A stretch of DNA of 64,000 bases from Massospora cicadina (taxonomy: Eukaryota > Entomophthoromycota > Entomophthoromycetes > Entomophthorales > Entomophthoraceae): contig JAKSZP010018565.1 in assembly GCA_022478985.1 (NCBI GenBank), forward strand, positions 90,101 to 154,100, read 5' to 3'. The position numbers were made by a program, and so were the translations under genes. Positions 21,490-31,869 of the stretch are shown piece by piece. Below the pieces are notes generated by a model that searched no databases, was not told where the DNA came from, and saw nothing but the letters and a program-made list of their open reading frames with translations. Within the stretch, counting starts at the first letter, position 1, and each line of letters begins with the position of its first letter.

Positions 21490-22095
21490 GACATGTTTAA
21501 CACCCTTTTAGGACTAAAAAGGGATCAAACTACAATTTACTGCCTCTTACTCTTATTTCTGACCTAGGGAATATCCTGGATAAGAGATGTTTGAAGGCTG
21601 CCCTCCCTGCCTTCCAGGCTCCTTCTCCAACATACCCCAATCCCAAACCCATCATAGTATCAGAATCTGCAGAGTATTTGGGAATTAGATACCTTTGTAT
21701 AGATTTAGGTAATATTAGAAAACTTAACACCATGGTCCTCATTCCCTGATCCCAACAGGTGGCTTAATCAAAAGCCACCAGGAATGTATAGATTTTGACA
21801 CCTGGGGCAAAAGGTTAAAACATCCATCTAATAATTCAAAAATAGGGTAAAAGGTCAAAAATGGGGATTTAACCTGTCACCAGATTTTGAAACTGGCAGA
21901 CCAAATTTGGGCAATTGTACTGTAGCAAAACAACCCAAGCATAGTGCAGGGATCACGGCTGATGTTGCTAATTTGGAGAATCGACTTATGCAATAAAAAA
22001 TGTCATTTTTAAATTGGAAGTTGGCGTTTGAAACTAAAAATGGCGGCTTAGTAAACACACTCCATAGCACAACATAAATCCTAGCACCCTTATAT
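21490..22095 (-). repeat. dispersed repeat C, copy 1, with tRNA-like segment
   Basis: About 600 bp matching 44,040-44,655 in the same orientation. Shared landmarks are TCAGAATCTGCA, a block ending in AATGGGGATT near 21,870, and the near-identical AATGGCGGCTTAGTAAACAC near 22,042. On the minus strand a segment near 21,930-21,860 resembles the 5' and T-arm promoter boxes of a tRNA gene, which suggests a SINE. The 5' extent beyond the tRNA-like part is unusual for a simple SINE. Confidence 0.6.
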
Positions 22096-22935
22096 GATAA
22101 GGCGATAAGCTATTGTTTATATTAGATAAAACCCTTCAAAAATTATCTTAAAAACTTCTAGTTTTTTTTTTTAATTTAAAATGACAAATTTGTGCTACCA
22201 TAATTATAGGAGAAATTATGTAAGATATTTTTGTCCAGCTTCCTAAGTTTGATAGCTTAGTTAGCAATAAGAACTCCTCTTTTGCACTTCCACCTAGGAA
22301 GAAAACCTCACATTCTTTTCCCCTTCTGCGAGTTTATTTTCAAAGGCAGAGCGTCACCTTGCAGTCTGGAGCTGCTATTAGGGGTAAAGACACCCGCGCC
22401 CACAATTTTTTCTCTTGGCCACCTTAGGACTAACAAAAAAACCCAACCAAAATTTATAAATTATAAGACAGAGTACAGAATTATGGGGATAGGTGCTCCA
22501 AAAATAAATTTGTTACAGCTCAAATGAATACCATACCTCCTCACAAAAAACTGAAGAATAAATTATGGCTCATTTGTAACCTTTGTGTTCTAAGGGTTCC
22601 ATCCCGTGTGAAGACAGCTCTAAAGAACCTTTGGATATGGTTGCAATCCCTATAGAACTTGCGGATGAAGAAATCTCAGCCTATTACATCTCTTGGTTCA
22701 TCAGGTCAAATAACAGAGCCGTGTAAACCCAGTGTATGAGAACACATTTGATGTATGGCCTTTACTAGACCCTGAAGATCCTGATTATGCTTCACTGTCA
22801 TATTTTAGGGCTGCCGCTATGCCCAACCAGTTCATAAACAGATAAATAAAGTTTGGAAGAGTTCAAGGTTAAGAAGTCATATCTCACTCTTTGTTCCAAA
22901 GTAAGTTAAATAAATTTGACTGGGCTTACTAGTTG

Positions 22936-23056
22936 TTTCCCATGCATATCATGGTAGGGGTACGCAAGGTCACAGTAACTGCTCTTGTGGACACTGGAGC
23001 CACAGATACTACAAAATCTGAAAGTTTTGCAAGCATTGGCTATTGAAATTACCTTT
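22936..23056 (+). pseudogene. aspartic protease fragment of G4
   Basis: The frame reads HIMVGVRKVTVTALVDTGAT and continues about 15 residues to a stop. This is the strand-turn with the DTG active site of retropepsins. Nine codons or fewer after that stop the sequence is cut by the GGTTC duplication and LTR of the inserted element at 23,062. Confidence 0.65.
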
Positions 23057-23061
23057 GGTTC
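23057..23061 (+). repeat. target-site duplication GGTTC, left
   Basis: GGTTC directly precedes the left LTR of the gag-only element. The same five bases directly follow its right LTR at 33,537-33,541. Confidence 0.75.
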
Positions 23062-23629
23062 TGTCAGAATTCTCCCTGGTTTAGGTGAAATCCTTGTCCA
23101 GGGGAATGTCCAATACGTTTATTCAAGGAGCACAAATCCCAACTGTCCCAATAAGTTCAAGAATGGAGCTAAAATCTATATTATCAGCAGGTATACCAAA
23201 TTTGGGGTCTCACATAAATTTTTCTATGCTTGGGAAATTGTTTCACCCCCATTTTCTGAGTCATGTAAAGAAGGGTTTCCACTGATCCAGCATGAGGGCG
23301 GCGAGATCCAAGTAATGTTCAAAACGGTGGGTAATCCAGAAGACCAGGAGAGATCCTGAATGGATGGGGCCACAACAATCCTTGAGGCACCGTGTCCCCA
23401 TGCACCCTATAAAAAGCAATACATTCTAGTTTAATAAATACTTTTTCAATAGGATATATTTTATCTTGTTTTATTTAAGTTTTGATTCATTCTAATAAAC
23501 AAAGTCTCATACAACGTTGCACCTAAAGCCGCCCCTGTCCTCTCAGCTGACCTTTGCCTCCTTCAGTCAGCCCCCATATTGGGTTTCCCAGCGTTAGCAC
23601 CAGTGAGCGCATCTGTCAGAAACCCAATA
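23062..23629 (+). repeat. 5' LTR of gag-only element
   Basis: Starts TGTCAGAATTCTCCC and ends CCCAATA. It matches 32,985-33,536 along its length. It contains CTATAAAAAGC near 23,409, a candidate TATA box, and AATAAA near 23,433. The last 90 or so bases have a reading frame conserved in both copies. Confidence 0.8.
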
Positions 23630-23631
23630 TC

Positions 23632-23649
23632 TGGTGCTCATTACAGGGG
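23632..23649 (+). promoter_or_regulatory. primer-binding site of gag-only element
   Basis: TGGTGCTCATTACAGGGG begins two bases after the LTR end. It differs at one position from the site at 9,317-9,334. It would pair with the 3' end of a tRNA to prime minus-strand DNA. Confidence 0.75.
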
Positions 23650-23689
23650 GCTTCCAAGGCGCACCCTGAGGAGTTACCCTCAACCTAGG

Positions 23690-24551
23690 GCGAAAAACAA
23701 CCCACAGCGAGCACTCCAGACGCTGATCTTCTTACCTACCTCTTCTAGAACAGCCAAGACCCAGTAACAGTGGGGACCAACTTTCCAAAGAAAGCCTTTG
23801 CGTTTGTCCCAGAAGACTTTGTGCACTTCTGAACTCCCAGTCAGTTAAAAAACTTTGTTTGAACTGTTAAGTACGCCTGAAAAATTGAAAAAGATGTTAT
23901 TGAGAAAAAATGACAGCATCATAAAGAAAAAGATTAATGAAAGCAATATTTTATTACAGGGATCAAGCATCACGTTTCAATAGGATGTGGGATGCTAGGA
24001 GAAAAGAAGCCTTTGAAGATATTACCAAGAGGGATGACTATTGGACGCTAGGACCTGTCTAATGTGATGAGAGAAAAATGTTCAAAAACCTTTTGGCTTT
24101 TAAACAAAATCAAAAAGAAATTGGCCAAATTACGGAACATCCTCCAGTAGAAAAAAAGAAGATAAAAATAATCTGAGTGCTCAAATTTTAACAAAAACAA
24201 GTAATTTTAATACTAACATTAATATTAACTTAGGTAATAAAATACAAAATCCTCCACTTGATGTCAACTCCCACTCTGTCACTTCAGAGCAGAAAGTGGA
24301 AATAAAGTGCATAGCCAATTTGAACCTAAAAGTGCAGAATGACAAATCAAATGTGGCCAGCGAGCATTGACAACAACAAATTGATGAAAACTAAAACAAG
24401 TTGTTAGAAAGTTTTATTCAATCTTGACAAAGACAGCAAACTTCAGGAATTTTCTGAAAGGCTCAAAATCAATTGGTTCAATGATGCACTAAAAACGCCA
24501 GACAAAATTCCTGGGACTTACCTTCACACCATCTGTGATAAGATCGATGAC
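23690..24551 (+). pseudogene. Gag-like frame of gag-only element, N-terminal part
   Basis: Protein-like segments in shifting frames. TNFPKKAFAFVPEDFVHF lies near 23,780-23,832, MWDARRKEAFEDITKRDDYW near 23,980, an Asn-rich stretch near 24,200, and SKLQEFSERLKINWFNDALK near 24,435. The last segment (TYLHTICDKIDDNHEKGKE) is cut at about 24,551 by the LTR of the inner chromovirus. No known Gag domain is certain, and the call rests on position between primer-binding site and LTR. The frame upstream is open back through the primer-binding site into the LTR. Confidence 0.55.
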
Positions 24552-25972
24552 AATCATGAAAAAGGCAAAGAAGTTTAGACCAGCCTGCCAGTCAGGATGC
24601 GTGAGCACCCAAAAAGCAAGACAGAATGCCAGGGGCATTGCCACTTTTATGACGTTGCATGGAGCTGTGAATTTGGAAATGATAACTCATTAATGTAGAA
24701 CAAATATAAAAAGAAACCCAAAAATGAATCAAATGGAAATAAACCCAGACACTGGGGGTCTCGCTGCAGAGGATTGTACCACTAAGATAGTTTCTACAAG
24801 GTTACCAGTAGGTGGTTCAATACAACTGAGGAGACAAGGGGTTGGATCCTTGCTTGGAAATGGTGGATGTAAGGCCACAATATCCTAGTATATTGATGGT
24901 GGATAGTTGCAATAAAGGGGTTGAATTGCCAGAAGTGTCTTGCTCGTTAGTTCCAGTTGACAATGATTGGAGTTCTTGTAAACATCAAAACTAGTAATTC
25001 CCATCCTGTGTAGGGACTGATAGGCCACCAGGTAAAGTCATCAGGACTTCAGCAAGAAGGATATCAGTAAAGTAAAAATTGATAGTTTGTGGAAGAAATT
25101 TATTGAAAGAAAAATGAAGAAAATTGACCAACAATTTTCTCAGCGTGATGCAACTGATTAAATAGTGTTCAATTGATGTGGATGCAAGAAGGGATCAGGT
25201 CCCTCAAGCTCAACCTAACTGGCGAATTTCTTGGGAAAGGGGTCAGATAATCTCAATATGAACTGTCATCAAAGTATTTGGCGGCATGCTGATTTGCTGT
25301 CAGCTCGACCTTGAACACCTGAACCAGCGCTTGACTGCATTTCCATCAATTGGCGTGACAAGTCTGGCCCAATGTGCAATGGGAATTCCCCAGGGCCACC
25401 CCACATAGGGGAAGTCCCAATTGGTTGGAAATGGGTTCAGGATGCCCAACCCGCCCATGCCAAGTTACTGGGCTGTTTATTTGGTCAAATGAGTTATGTT
25501 GGCCACAATTCCTGATTTGCTGGATAGGGGTTTCAAACTGTCATCAATCATTTCTGATGATACTATCTGCACATCAAGGATCATCCCAACGATTTTGAGT
25601 GGGGTTAGCATCAGCAATTGCACTGCTGGCTGAGTTAAAACCGTCAGTGATTCCAGGTGATAATTCAATCTTTGTCCCTTTTTGACTATGTTGTTTCCAA
25701 ATGTTGGGCTTGATTACCATCAGTTTTGGACCCTTTGACTTCTATTGGTGAAAGTGCAGATTTCCTTAAACTGGTAGAAAAGACCAGCCGAGGTGAGCAT
25801 GGGTACTGGGGGAGGAATCTGAAGAGGGAGAGCTGTTACCCAGCGTTCGTCTACCATGTGAGCAAGGTCACCCTGGGTGATGAGGGGTACAGCCGCCCTC
25901 TTCAGATCCTTTTTATTTTGAAACGAGAAAATCGCCCAATCCATGCACAGGGGACTTTCCCCTAGACTTATA
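24552..25972 (-). repeat. 3' LTR of inner chromovirus
   Basis: Matches 30,435-31,863 along its length with scattered substitutions and small indels. Strong blocks include GTGAGCACCCAAAA near 24,600, TTGATAGTTTGTGGAAGAAA near 25,080 and GGGTACTGGGGGAGGAATCT near 25,801. The frame equivalent to the 271-codon hydrophobic frame of the right copy is interrupted here. Confidence 0.8.
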
Positions 25973-26062
25973 TTACCCTTTTTTTTTCCAAAGGAAGGGC
26001 GCCACCACTGGTAAACTGCATGAGGGCAACATTTTTGTGCGCTTTGGGCAATTTGATCACCA

Positions 26063-26266
26063 TTACAGTAACAACCTTTTGGGGGGACAGGGAGCATCAG
26101 GGTGGGACTCATGAAACGCCTCAACCAGTTTGATGCAGTTAGCGCAATCATAAGCCTTAACCCAAATGTTCTCGTAGGCCAGATACCCTTTCCAGGCCAC
26201 AAGGTACTGAATGGACCTTTTAGATTTTCGGGATGCTAAAATATTTTCCACCTTGGCCTCCTCCAT
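26063..26266 (-). pseudogene. chromodomain of inner chromovirus integrase
   Basis: The frame begins MEEAKVENILASRKSKRS, continues with QYLVAWKGYLAYENIWV and ends FHESHPDAP...KRLLL at a stop. Strand, Y-LV-WKGY core and C-terminal helix are all present, a well preserved chromodomain. The stop is the natural C-terminus of pol, about 90 bp before the 3' LTR. It is in a different frame from the preceding integrase segment. Confidence 0.85.
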
Positions 26267-26269
26267 ACT

Positions 26270-27330
26270 CTCAATTACAATCAGCTCAGGGTCTGCGGGA
26301 CAGACCTCTTAAATGGGGACAACTGTGAAACGTGGAAGATGGGGCGCTGTTTCCAATGAGCTGGTAGTTTTAACTAGAACGCACCATTGACCAAGACTTC
26401 CTCCACTAAGTGGGGACCTGAACGCTTACTTGAAAACTTTTCGGGAGGGTACTTTCATTCTCAAATGGCGTGTATTGAGCATAACATAGGAGCCCACCAC
26501 TATGTCATGACCAGGCAATCGCTTACAATCTGCAAACTTCTTGTAGTTATCAATAGCTTTAGTGAGGTGCTCTTACATTAAGGATTGAGTGGACCTAATA
26601 TGCTCATTATGATCTATGGAAGCTTGGACCTCGGGGTGCAAGCAGGGTCCAACTGAAAATGAGTGATTATATCTGAGCATCACTTCATAAGGACAAAACT
26701 CCATGGAAGCGTGAATCCTGTTGTTGTAGGAGAATTGAGCAAGGGGAAGGTCATTAGTCCAGGTGTCCTGTGCGTCTGCAGCATAGCAACGCAGGTACTG
26801 TTCTAATACTTGGTTAACTCGTTTGGTTTGTCCATCAGACTGAGTATAATATGCTGTGGAGCAACAGGGGATAATTTGAAAAATAGATAAAAGGTCACTC
26901 CAGAACTGCGCCATGAACTGTGAACCACGGTCACTGATGATCTCCTGCGGGAGACCAAACATTGAAAAAAATGGTGCACAAAGAGACGAGTGGTTTCTTC
27001 CGATGTAATTGTGGAAGCACAGGGGATAAAAAGTGAAAACTTGGTGAAACGATCAACCACCACCATCACCACTGTAAACCCATTAGAACAGAGGAGTTCA
27101 ACAATAAAATCCACGGACACCAATATCCATTGACCCTCCGCCTGTTGCAAGGAGTGTAGGAGGCCATTTCTTTCTGAGAGATCTGACTTAACCCATGCAC
27201 ATGTAACGCAGTTTGGTGATCCAGGATGGAACTTCCTTAGTTAACCCACCCAATTTTAAGTCCAATTGATCAAATTAATGCATTTCTTATTGCCCAGATG
27301 GCCGATTGTGGGAGGGTCATGATGCGCACA
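26270..27330 (-). pseudogene. integrase of inner chromovirus
   Basis: The zinc-binding region is broken but readable (HHDPPTIGH near 27,320, CVTCAW near 27,200). The core has VSVDFIVELL near 27,110 and MVVVDRFTKFSLFIPCAS. After a frameshift near 26,960 it reads IISDRGSQFM and then SDGQTKRVNQVLEQYLRCY. The catalytic glutamate of SDGQTER is lysine here, so the enzyme would be inactive even if the frames were intact. The C-terminal SH3-like part (VVGSYVMLNTRHL, FHVSQLSPFK) continues to the chromodomain. Confidence 0.8.
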
Positions 27331-27649
27331 AAATACCTTGGCTCTGAAGAGAGGAGGAACCCAAATTTGCGACCTAAAATAAATGAGGCCCTCCACCAAA
27401 GAATACAGGAAGTGTTTTTGATTTTAGAGATATAGTTGCTTAAATAACTCCACTCCTTTGGGGCAGGTGATTTGTGTTGCTAAGACCTGTGTAATGAGAG
27501 GGGCGTCAGGAGCAAAGGTGACTGATGAGACAATGGGGGGAACAATTGATAAGAATCGAGTGGCGGGGATCATGGTAACGAGGTCCACTTAATCTGGGTC
27601 TGAGAGACAGTGGGCTGGACTGCAGCTAAGAAAATTGGGAGGTACGTTA

Positions 27650-28090
27650 AGCGCGCCTTTTACAAATTTTTATTTAAAATCGAAGCTGCACAAGCCCCCA
27701 ATAGTGCAAGCTTGCCAAAGTGCTAATTTATGGGGATTGCAGAAATACAAAAGAGCTTGGTGATCTGTACGCACAGTTAACTCATGTTGAGCACCCTGTA
27801 ACAGATACCTCTAATAAGTCAATGCTCATGCTACGGCTGCCAACTCCTTATTGTAGATGGCCCAGGTTTCCCTGTAGAGGAAATTTTTGGGAAAAGTAGG
27901 CGACCAGATGTTCCAAGCCGTTGTGCTCCTGGAGCAGAACCGCCCCCACTGCAACTGATGAGGCATCGCATGCAATGATATACAGCTTGGCAGAATCTGC
28001 GTGTTTCAGGATGGGTGGGATAAAAACACCTCTTTGATTGGCTTGAATGCCTGCTGGCACTCAGGTGTATAATGAAAAGGCACATTATTG
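27650..28090 (-). pseudogene. RNase H domain of inner chromovirus
   Basis: YIIACDASSVAVGAVLLQEH near 27,980-27,920 gives the first aspartate, and HLVAYFSQKFPLQ follows. The later part (YNKELAAVA, then LTVRTDHQALLYF near 27,760) is read across stop codons and a frame change. Motif order matches gypsy RNase H. Confidence 0.75.
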
Positions 28091-28890
28091 CCAGTGAGGG
28101 GGTGGAGTGGGGCAGCTAACCGGGAAAGGGCTGGGGAAAATTTCTTTAGGAAAATAATGGTGCCCAAGGAACTCCATAATTGTTTCTGCGTTGTCGGAGT
28201 TGGCCATTCACGGATGGCATCCAACTTATTAGGGGGAATCGCGTAGCCATCCTTAAGGACTAGGTTCCTGAGAAAGGTAACTTCCTCCTTATAGAACTCA
28301 CACTTGGAAGGCTTGACAAACAAGCCCGCCTTGTGCAAAGCAGCCACAACCGCTTCTAAGTCTTTAGCGTTTTGTTTGAGAGTTGGGGAGTGAACCAAGA
28401 TGTTATCAATATATGCGATGCGCAGGTTAACTGGAGGTCACCCAGTACACTGTCAATCGTTTCATTATAATGTAGTGGGCGCATTCTTTAACCCAAAGGC
28501 ATTATGCGGAATTGAAAAATGCCTCGCTTTGTTTGGATAATGGTAATTATTCTTGCTCTTCCATCATCCAAATATGGTTAAAGGTATTGATAAGATCCAG
28601 CTTAGAGAACACACAAGATTTAGCGATTACTTGGCTTATCATCTGCTCCAAAGGCAGGGGGTAGGGATCATGAACTGTAACTTTGTTTAAGTGTTCATAA
28701 TCCACGCAGGAATGGAGGATCCCCTCGGCCTTCTTGGCAAAAACGATGATAGAAGCAACTGGTGACGTCTCTAAATAACCACCCTTTTTAAGTATATCTT
28801 CTAACCAAGTGTTAAGACCAACCTCCTCCTCTGCTGAATGTGTAAATACAAGGGACATTTGAAATTTACCAACTGCACCATTGTTCAAAA
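28090..28890 (-). pseudogene. reverse transcriptase of inner chromovirus
   Basis: The frame 28888-28547 has SPVASIIVFAKKAEG, then CVDYEHLNKVTVHDPYPLPL and FSKLDLINTFNHI. After frame breaks the catalytic box near 28,410 reads YIDN rather than YIDD, with the downstream ILVHS in place. The frame 28398-28006 carries HKAGLFVKPSKCEFYKEEV and the connection region. Both stop codons and loss of the second box aspartate make it inactive. Confidence 0.8.
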
Positions 28891-29229
28891 TCCTAAGTCA
28901 AATTTAGTGTGAGAGGGAAGACAGTCTGCCTTCTCAGATTTGAAGATACTTTGATAGTGCATCAAATCTTCAGGGAAATCTGATGGAAAGCCTGCAGGGA
29001 AACGAGGGAGGTAATAGAGATGCGGACTTGAGTTTTCTTAAGGGTGTCAAGTAAAGGAAATTCTCCCTCCTTTTATCTTAAACAAATAAAAACATATTTT
29101 ACTCCAGGTGAATTCTAACATGCTGTTGGTGCCACCATCTGACCCCCAAGGTTACTGGAAACACCAAGTTTGGGGTTTTTTGAGAGCCAATTGAAAAAGA
29201 TAAAATGATGTAATGAGAAAGGTACCGGC

Positions 29230-29400
29230 TGTTGGACTAAATATGAGGTCTGGGAGGCTGATGAAGCAACCATCACCAAAGGACTACGTCCAGGTCCAAC
29301 TCCAATTGTTAGGCTAACTCAATGTTCATAAAATCACCAGTGGCTCTGGTATCCACAATAGCCTCAGATGAGACATGGTGAGATCGATACTAATATTCAT
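29230..29400 (-). pseudogene. protease remnant of inner chromovirus
   Basis: SEAIVDTRATGDFMNIELA at about 29,365-29,310 is a retropepsin active-site strand in which DTG has become DTR. One stop follows shortly after. It sits between gag and reverse transcriptase as expected. Confidence 0.6.
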
Positions 29401-29670
29401 AGGTAATAAGAAATAAGCAAAGTTTTGTTTATTGGAAGATTTGGTCTTTTCTGTTGTAACTGAAAAAATGGCAGGTAAATTAGGGAAGGTTGGGGGCCTT
29501 TTCAGGAGTAAATTTGGGAAGAACAAGGGCTTGGGAACTGGCTTTTTCCATCAGGGCTTTTACTGATTCATTAACAGGTGAACCAGGGTAACTAAACTCT
29601 GACGAAGAAGTAGTGACAGGCTCTGAGGCCGAGACTAATACTTTTCAATGGTAAGAACTGCATCCACATA

Positions 29671-30190
29671 TCACCGTTGGGTAGTCCTATCATAAAATTT
29701 CTCCTTTCTAGCGGGAAGTATAGCGAGGGGAGGCGTTAATAGTGGTTGCAGCGTTACATATTTGATCCACCGTCCCTTTAGAGGTGGACCAAACCTCATG
29801 TTGGGCAGAGGCCAAATCCAACCTTGATCTAAGGATTGCTGAAGCATATTATTAGGGAGATCCAGTGTGGGAGCCTGTTCGTGGAAGGTAGAGATTATAG
29901 AAGCCAAGCTGGGAGCTTCAGCCATAGTTAAACAATTGGAATAAACAGTCTAAGCGCGACACAGGGGTTTCAAAGCAGCCAATATGACAGCAATCAGAGA
30001 GGTAGGATCCCCCACTTGTGAAGTAGAACGCAGAAGTTCTTGTACCCACTGATGGTCATCCCCTTCTACCATGTCCAACAGAGCGACCCCTTATTGGGAA
30101 TGGGATAAAGCAGCGGCATTGTTAAGGGTAATAGCAGAACGCATTTGCACCTCAGCAAGGGCGTCAAGAACCTGATTAACAATATCTCAG
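29671..30190 (-). pseudogene. gag region of inner chromovirus
   Basis: Sequence near 30,160-29,940 reads VQMRSAITLNNAAALSHSQ, a stop, then WVQELLRSTSQVGDPTSLIA. An ATG frame (29925-29671) beginning MAEAPSLASIISTFHEQA follows after one more stop. No zinc knuckle is visible between here and the protease remnant, so the gag end seems deleted or unrecognisable. The call rests on position. Confidence 0.45.
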
Positions 30191-30282
30191 GAAGAAACAC
30201 TTGATTTTCCTTCTTGAATATTAGGTGGGAGAGAGGTAGTAATTCACAAGGATCTGCTGGCCTGAAGAAGTTTCTCCAAGGT

Positions 30283-31098
30283 TTAGCGAATACTACCCAC
30301 AAAATTGGCAAATGACCAAAGAAACAATAAAAAGCAGACTACTGACTGCACGTTCATTTGGTAAAGGGTAACCACTGCAGCGCCCACCTCGAAGAGAAGG
30401 GCGGAAATGGCATTAAATAATGGTTGGTCAATTATGTCATAAAAACGGCAGAAGAAGTTTAGATTAACCTGCGAGTCAGGAGGCGTGAGCACCCAAAAGG
30501 CAAGCCAGAATGCCAGGGGCATTGCCGCTTGTACGACGTTATATGGAGCTGCAACTTGGGAAATGATAGCTTGTTGGTATAGAACAATAGTGAAAAAAAC
30601 TTGGAAATGAACCAAATGGAAACAAACCCAGACACCGGGGGTCTCACTGCAGGGGATTGTAACACTGAGATAGTTTCTACAGGGTTGCTGGTAGGTGGGT
30701 TTTAATAAAACTGAGGAGACAAGGGGGTGGATCCTTGCTTGGAAATGGTGGATGTAAGGCCACAATATACCAGTATATTGATGGAGGATAGTTGCAATAA
30801 GGGGGTTGAATTTCCAGAAGTGTCTTGATCGTTGAATCCAGTTGATAATGGTGGGATTTATTGTAATCATCAAAACTAGTAATGCCCATCCAGTGTAGGG
30901 ACTGTCAGGCCACCAGGGTAATGTCATCAGGACTTCAGCAAGAAGGATATCAGTGAAGTAAAAATTGATAGTTTGTGGAAGAAATTTATTGAAAGAAAAA
31001 TGAAGAAAATTGACCAACAATTTTCTCATTGTGATTAAACTGATTAAATAGTGTTCAATTATGTGGATGCAAGCAGAGATCAGGTCCCTCAAGTTCAA
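30283..31098 (-). CDS. 271-codon hydrophobic open frame, mostly within the LTR
   Basis: An uninterrupted frame on the coding strand of the inner chromovirus. It starts inside the 5' LTR (31,098) and ends 150 bp beyond the LTR edge (30,283). The sequence is rich in Leu, Ile, Phe, Trp and Tyr, with about five hydrophobic stretches, for example LLVLMITINPTIINWI, VFFTIVLYQQAIISQV and VVCFLLFLWSFANFVG. This would fit a multi-pass membrane protein. I recognise no family. The matching region of the 3' LTR has stops. It could be a real accessory protein of the family, or a chance frame in a T-rich LTR. Confidence 0.3.
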   Translation of the reverse strand: MNLRDLISACIHIIEHYLISLITMRKLLVNFLHFSFNKFLPQTINFYFTDILLAEVLMTLPWWPDSPYTGWALLVLMITINPTIINWIQRSRHFWKFNPLIATILHQYTGILWPYIHHFQARIHPLVSSVLLKPTYQQPCRNYLSVTIPCSETPGVWVCFHLVHFQVFFTIVLYQQAIISQVAAPYNVVQAAMPLAFWLAFWVLTPPDSQVNLNFFCRFYDIIDQPLFNAISALLFEVGAAVVTLYQMNVQSVVCFLLFLWSFANFVGSIR

Positions 31099-31863
31099 CC
31101 TAACTAGCGAATTTCTTGAGAAAGGGGTCAGATAATCTCAATGGGATCTGACATCATAATATTCAGTGTTAGGCTGATTTGCTGTCAGTTTATACTTGAA
31201 TGCCTGAACCAAGGCTCAACTGCATTTCCATTGGTTGACGTGATGGCGTCTGGCCTAACATGCAATGGGAATTCCCCAGGCCACCCCATGTAGGGGCAGT
31301 CCTGGTTGGTTGGAAATGGGTTCAGGATGCCCAAACCACCCATGCCTGATCTCAGGGCCATTCATTTGGTCAAATGAGTTACATCAGCTGCAACTCCCAA
31401 TTTACTGGATAGGGGTTTTGAACTGTTGTCAATGGTTTCCAATGATACTATCTGCACGTCAGGGGTCATCACTGATGATTTTGAGAGAGGGTTAGCATTG
31501 GCAATTGTACTGCTGGATGAGTTAAAACTGTCGGTGATTTTGGCCAATAATTTAATCTTTGTCCCTTATTGACTATGTGGTTTCAAATTGTTGTGCTTAA
31601 TTACCATAAGTTTTGGACCCTTCAACTTTGATTTGGTAATCTTGGCGCAGACTTTCTTAATCTTGTGGAAAAGTTCAGCTGAGGTGAGCATGGGTACTGG
31701 GGGAGGAATCTGAAGAGGTAGAGCTGTTACCCAGCGCACATCTACCATGTGGGCAAGGTCACCCTGGGTGATGAGGGGTACAGCCGACCTCTTTGGATCC
31801 TTTTTATCTGGAAACAGGAAGATCGCCTGATCCACGCACAGGGGACATTTCCCTGAACTTACA
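30435..31863 (-). repeat. 5' LTR of inner chromovirus
   Basis: Direct repeat of 24,552-25,972. Minus-strand reading starts TGTAAGTTCAGGG and ends TTTTTATGACA. I could not recognise a standard TGG-type primer-binding site next to its inner end, so the exact boundary or priming mode is uncertain. Confidence 0.8.
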
Positions 31864-31869
31864 ATAAAC

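Larger units (their letters stand above)
24552..31863 (-). mobile_element. chromovirus with 1.4-kb LTRs, minus strand (innermost)
   Basis: Direct repeats of about 1.42 kb (24,552-25,972 and 30,435-31,863) flank a minus-strand gag-protease-RT-RNase H-integrase-chromodomain order. The chromodomain stop lies about 90 bp from the left repeat, with a purine tract between, as expected for pol, polypurine tract and 3' LTR. The repeats start TGTAAGTTC and end TTTTATGACA in the right copy (minus-strand reading). Candidate duplications at the outer ends are poor (ATGAC/ATAAA). Confidence 0.8.

Noticed and set aside
22950..23460. Reading the left 570-bp repeat (23.06-23.63 kb) as protease sequence because an open frame runs through it
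   Set aside because: The repeat has paired copies with TG starts, a TATA box, AATAAA, a primer site after the left copy and a shared GGTTC duplication, so it is an LTR. The protease frame ends before it.
24600..30500. GGGTGCTCAC inside the 1.4-kb LTRs as a primer-binding site
   Set aside because: It is present at the same internal position in both LTR copies, so it cannot be the site next to the 5' LTR.
24552..31863. The paired 1.4-kb repeats as two independent dispersed repeats
   Set aside because: They are in direct orientation, exactly flank a minus-strand gag-pol and border a purine tract on the correct side, which fits LTRs better.
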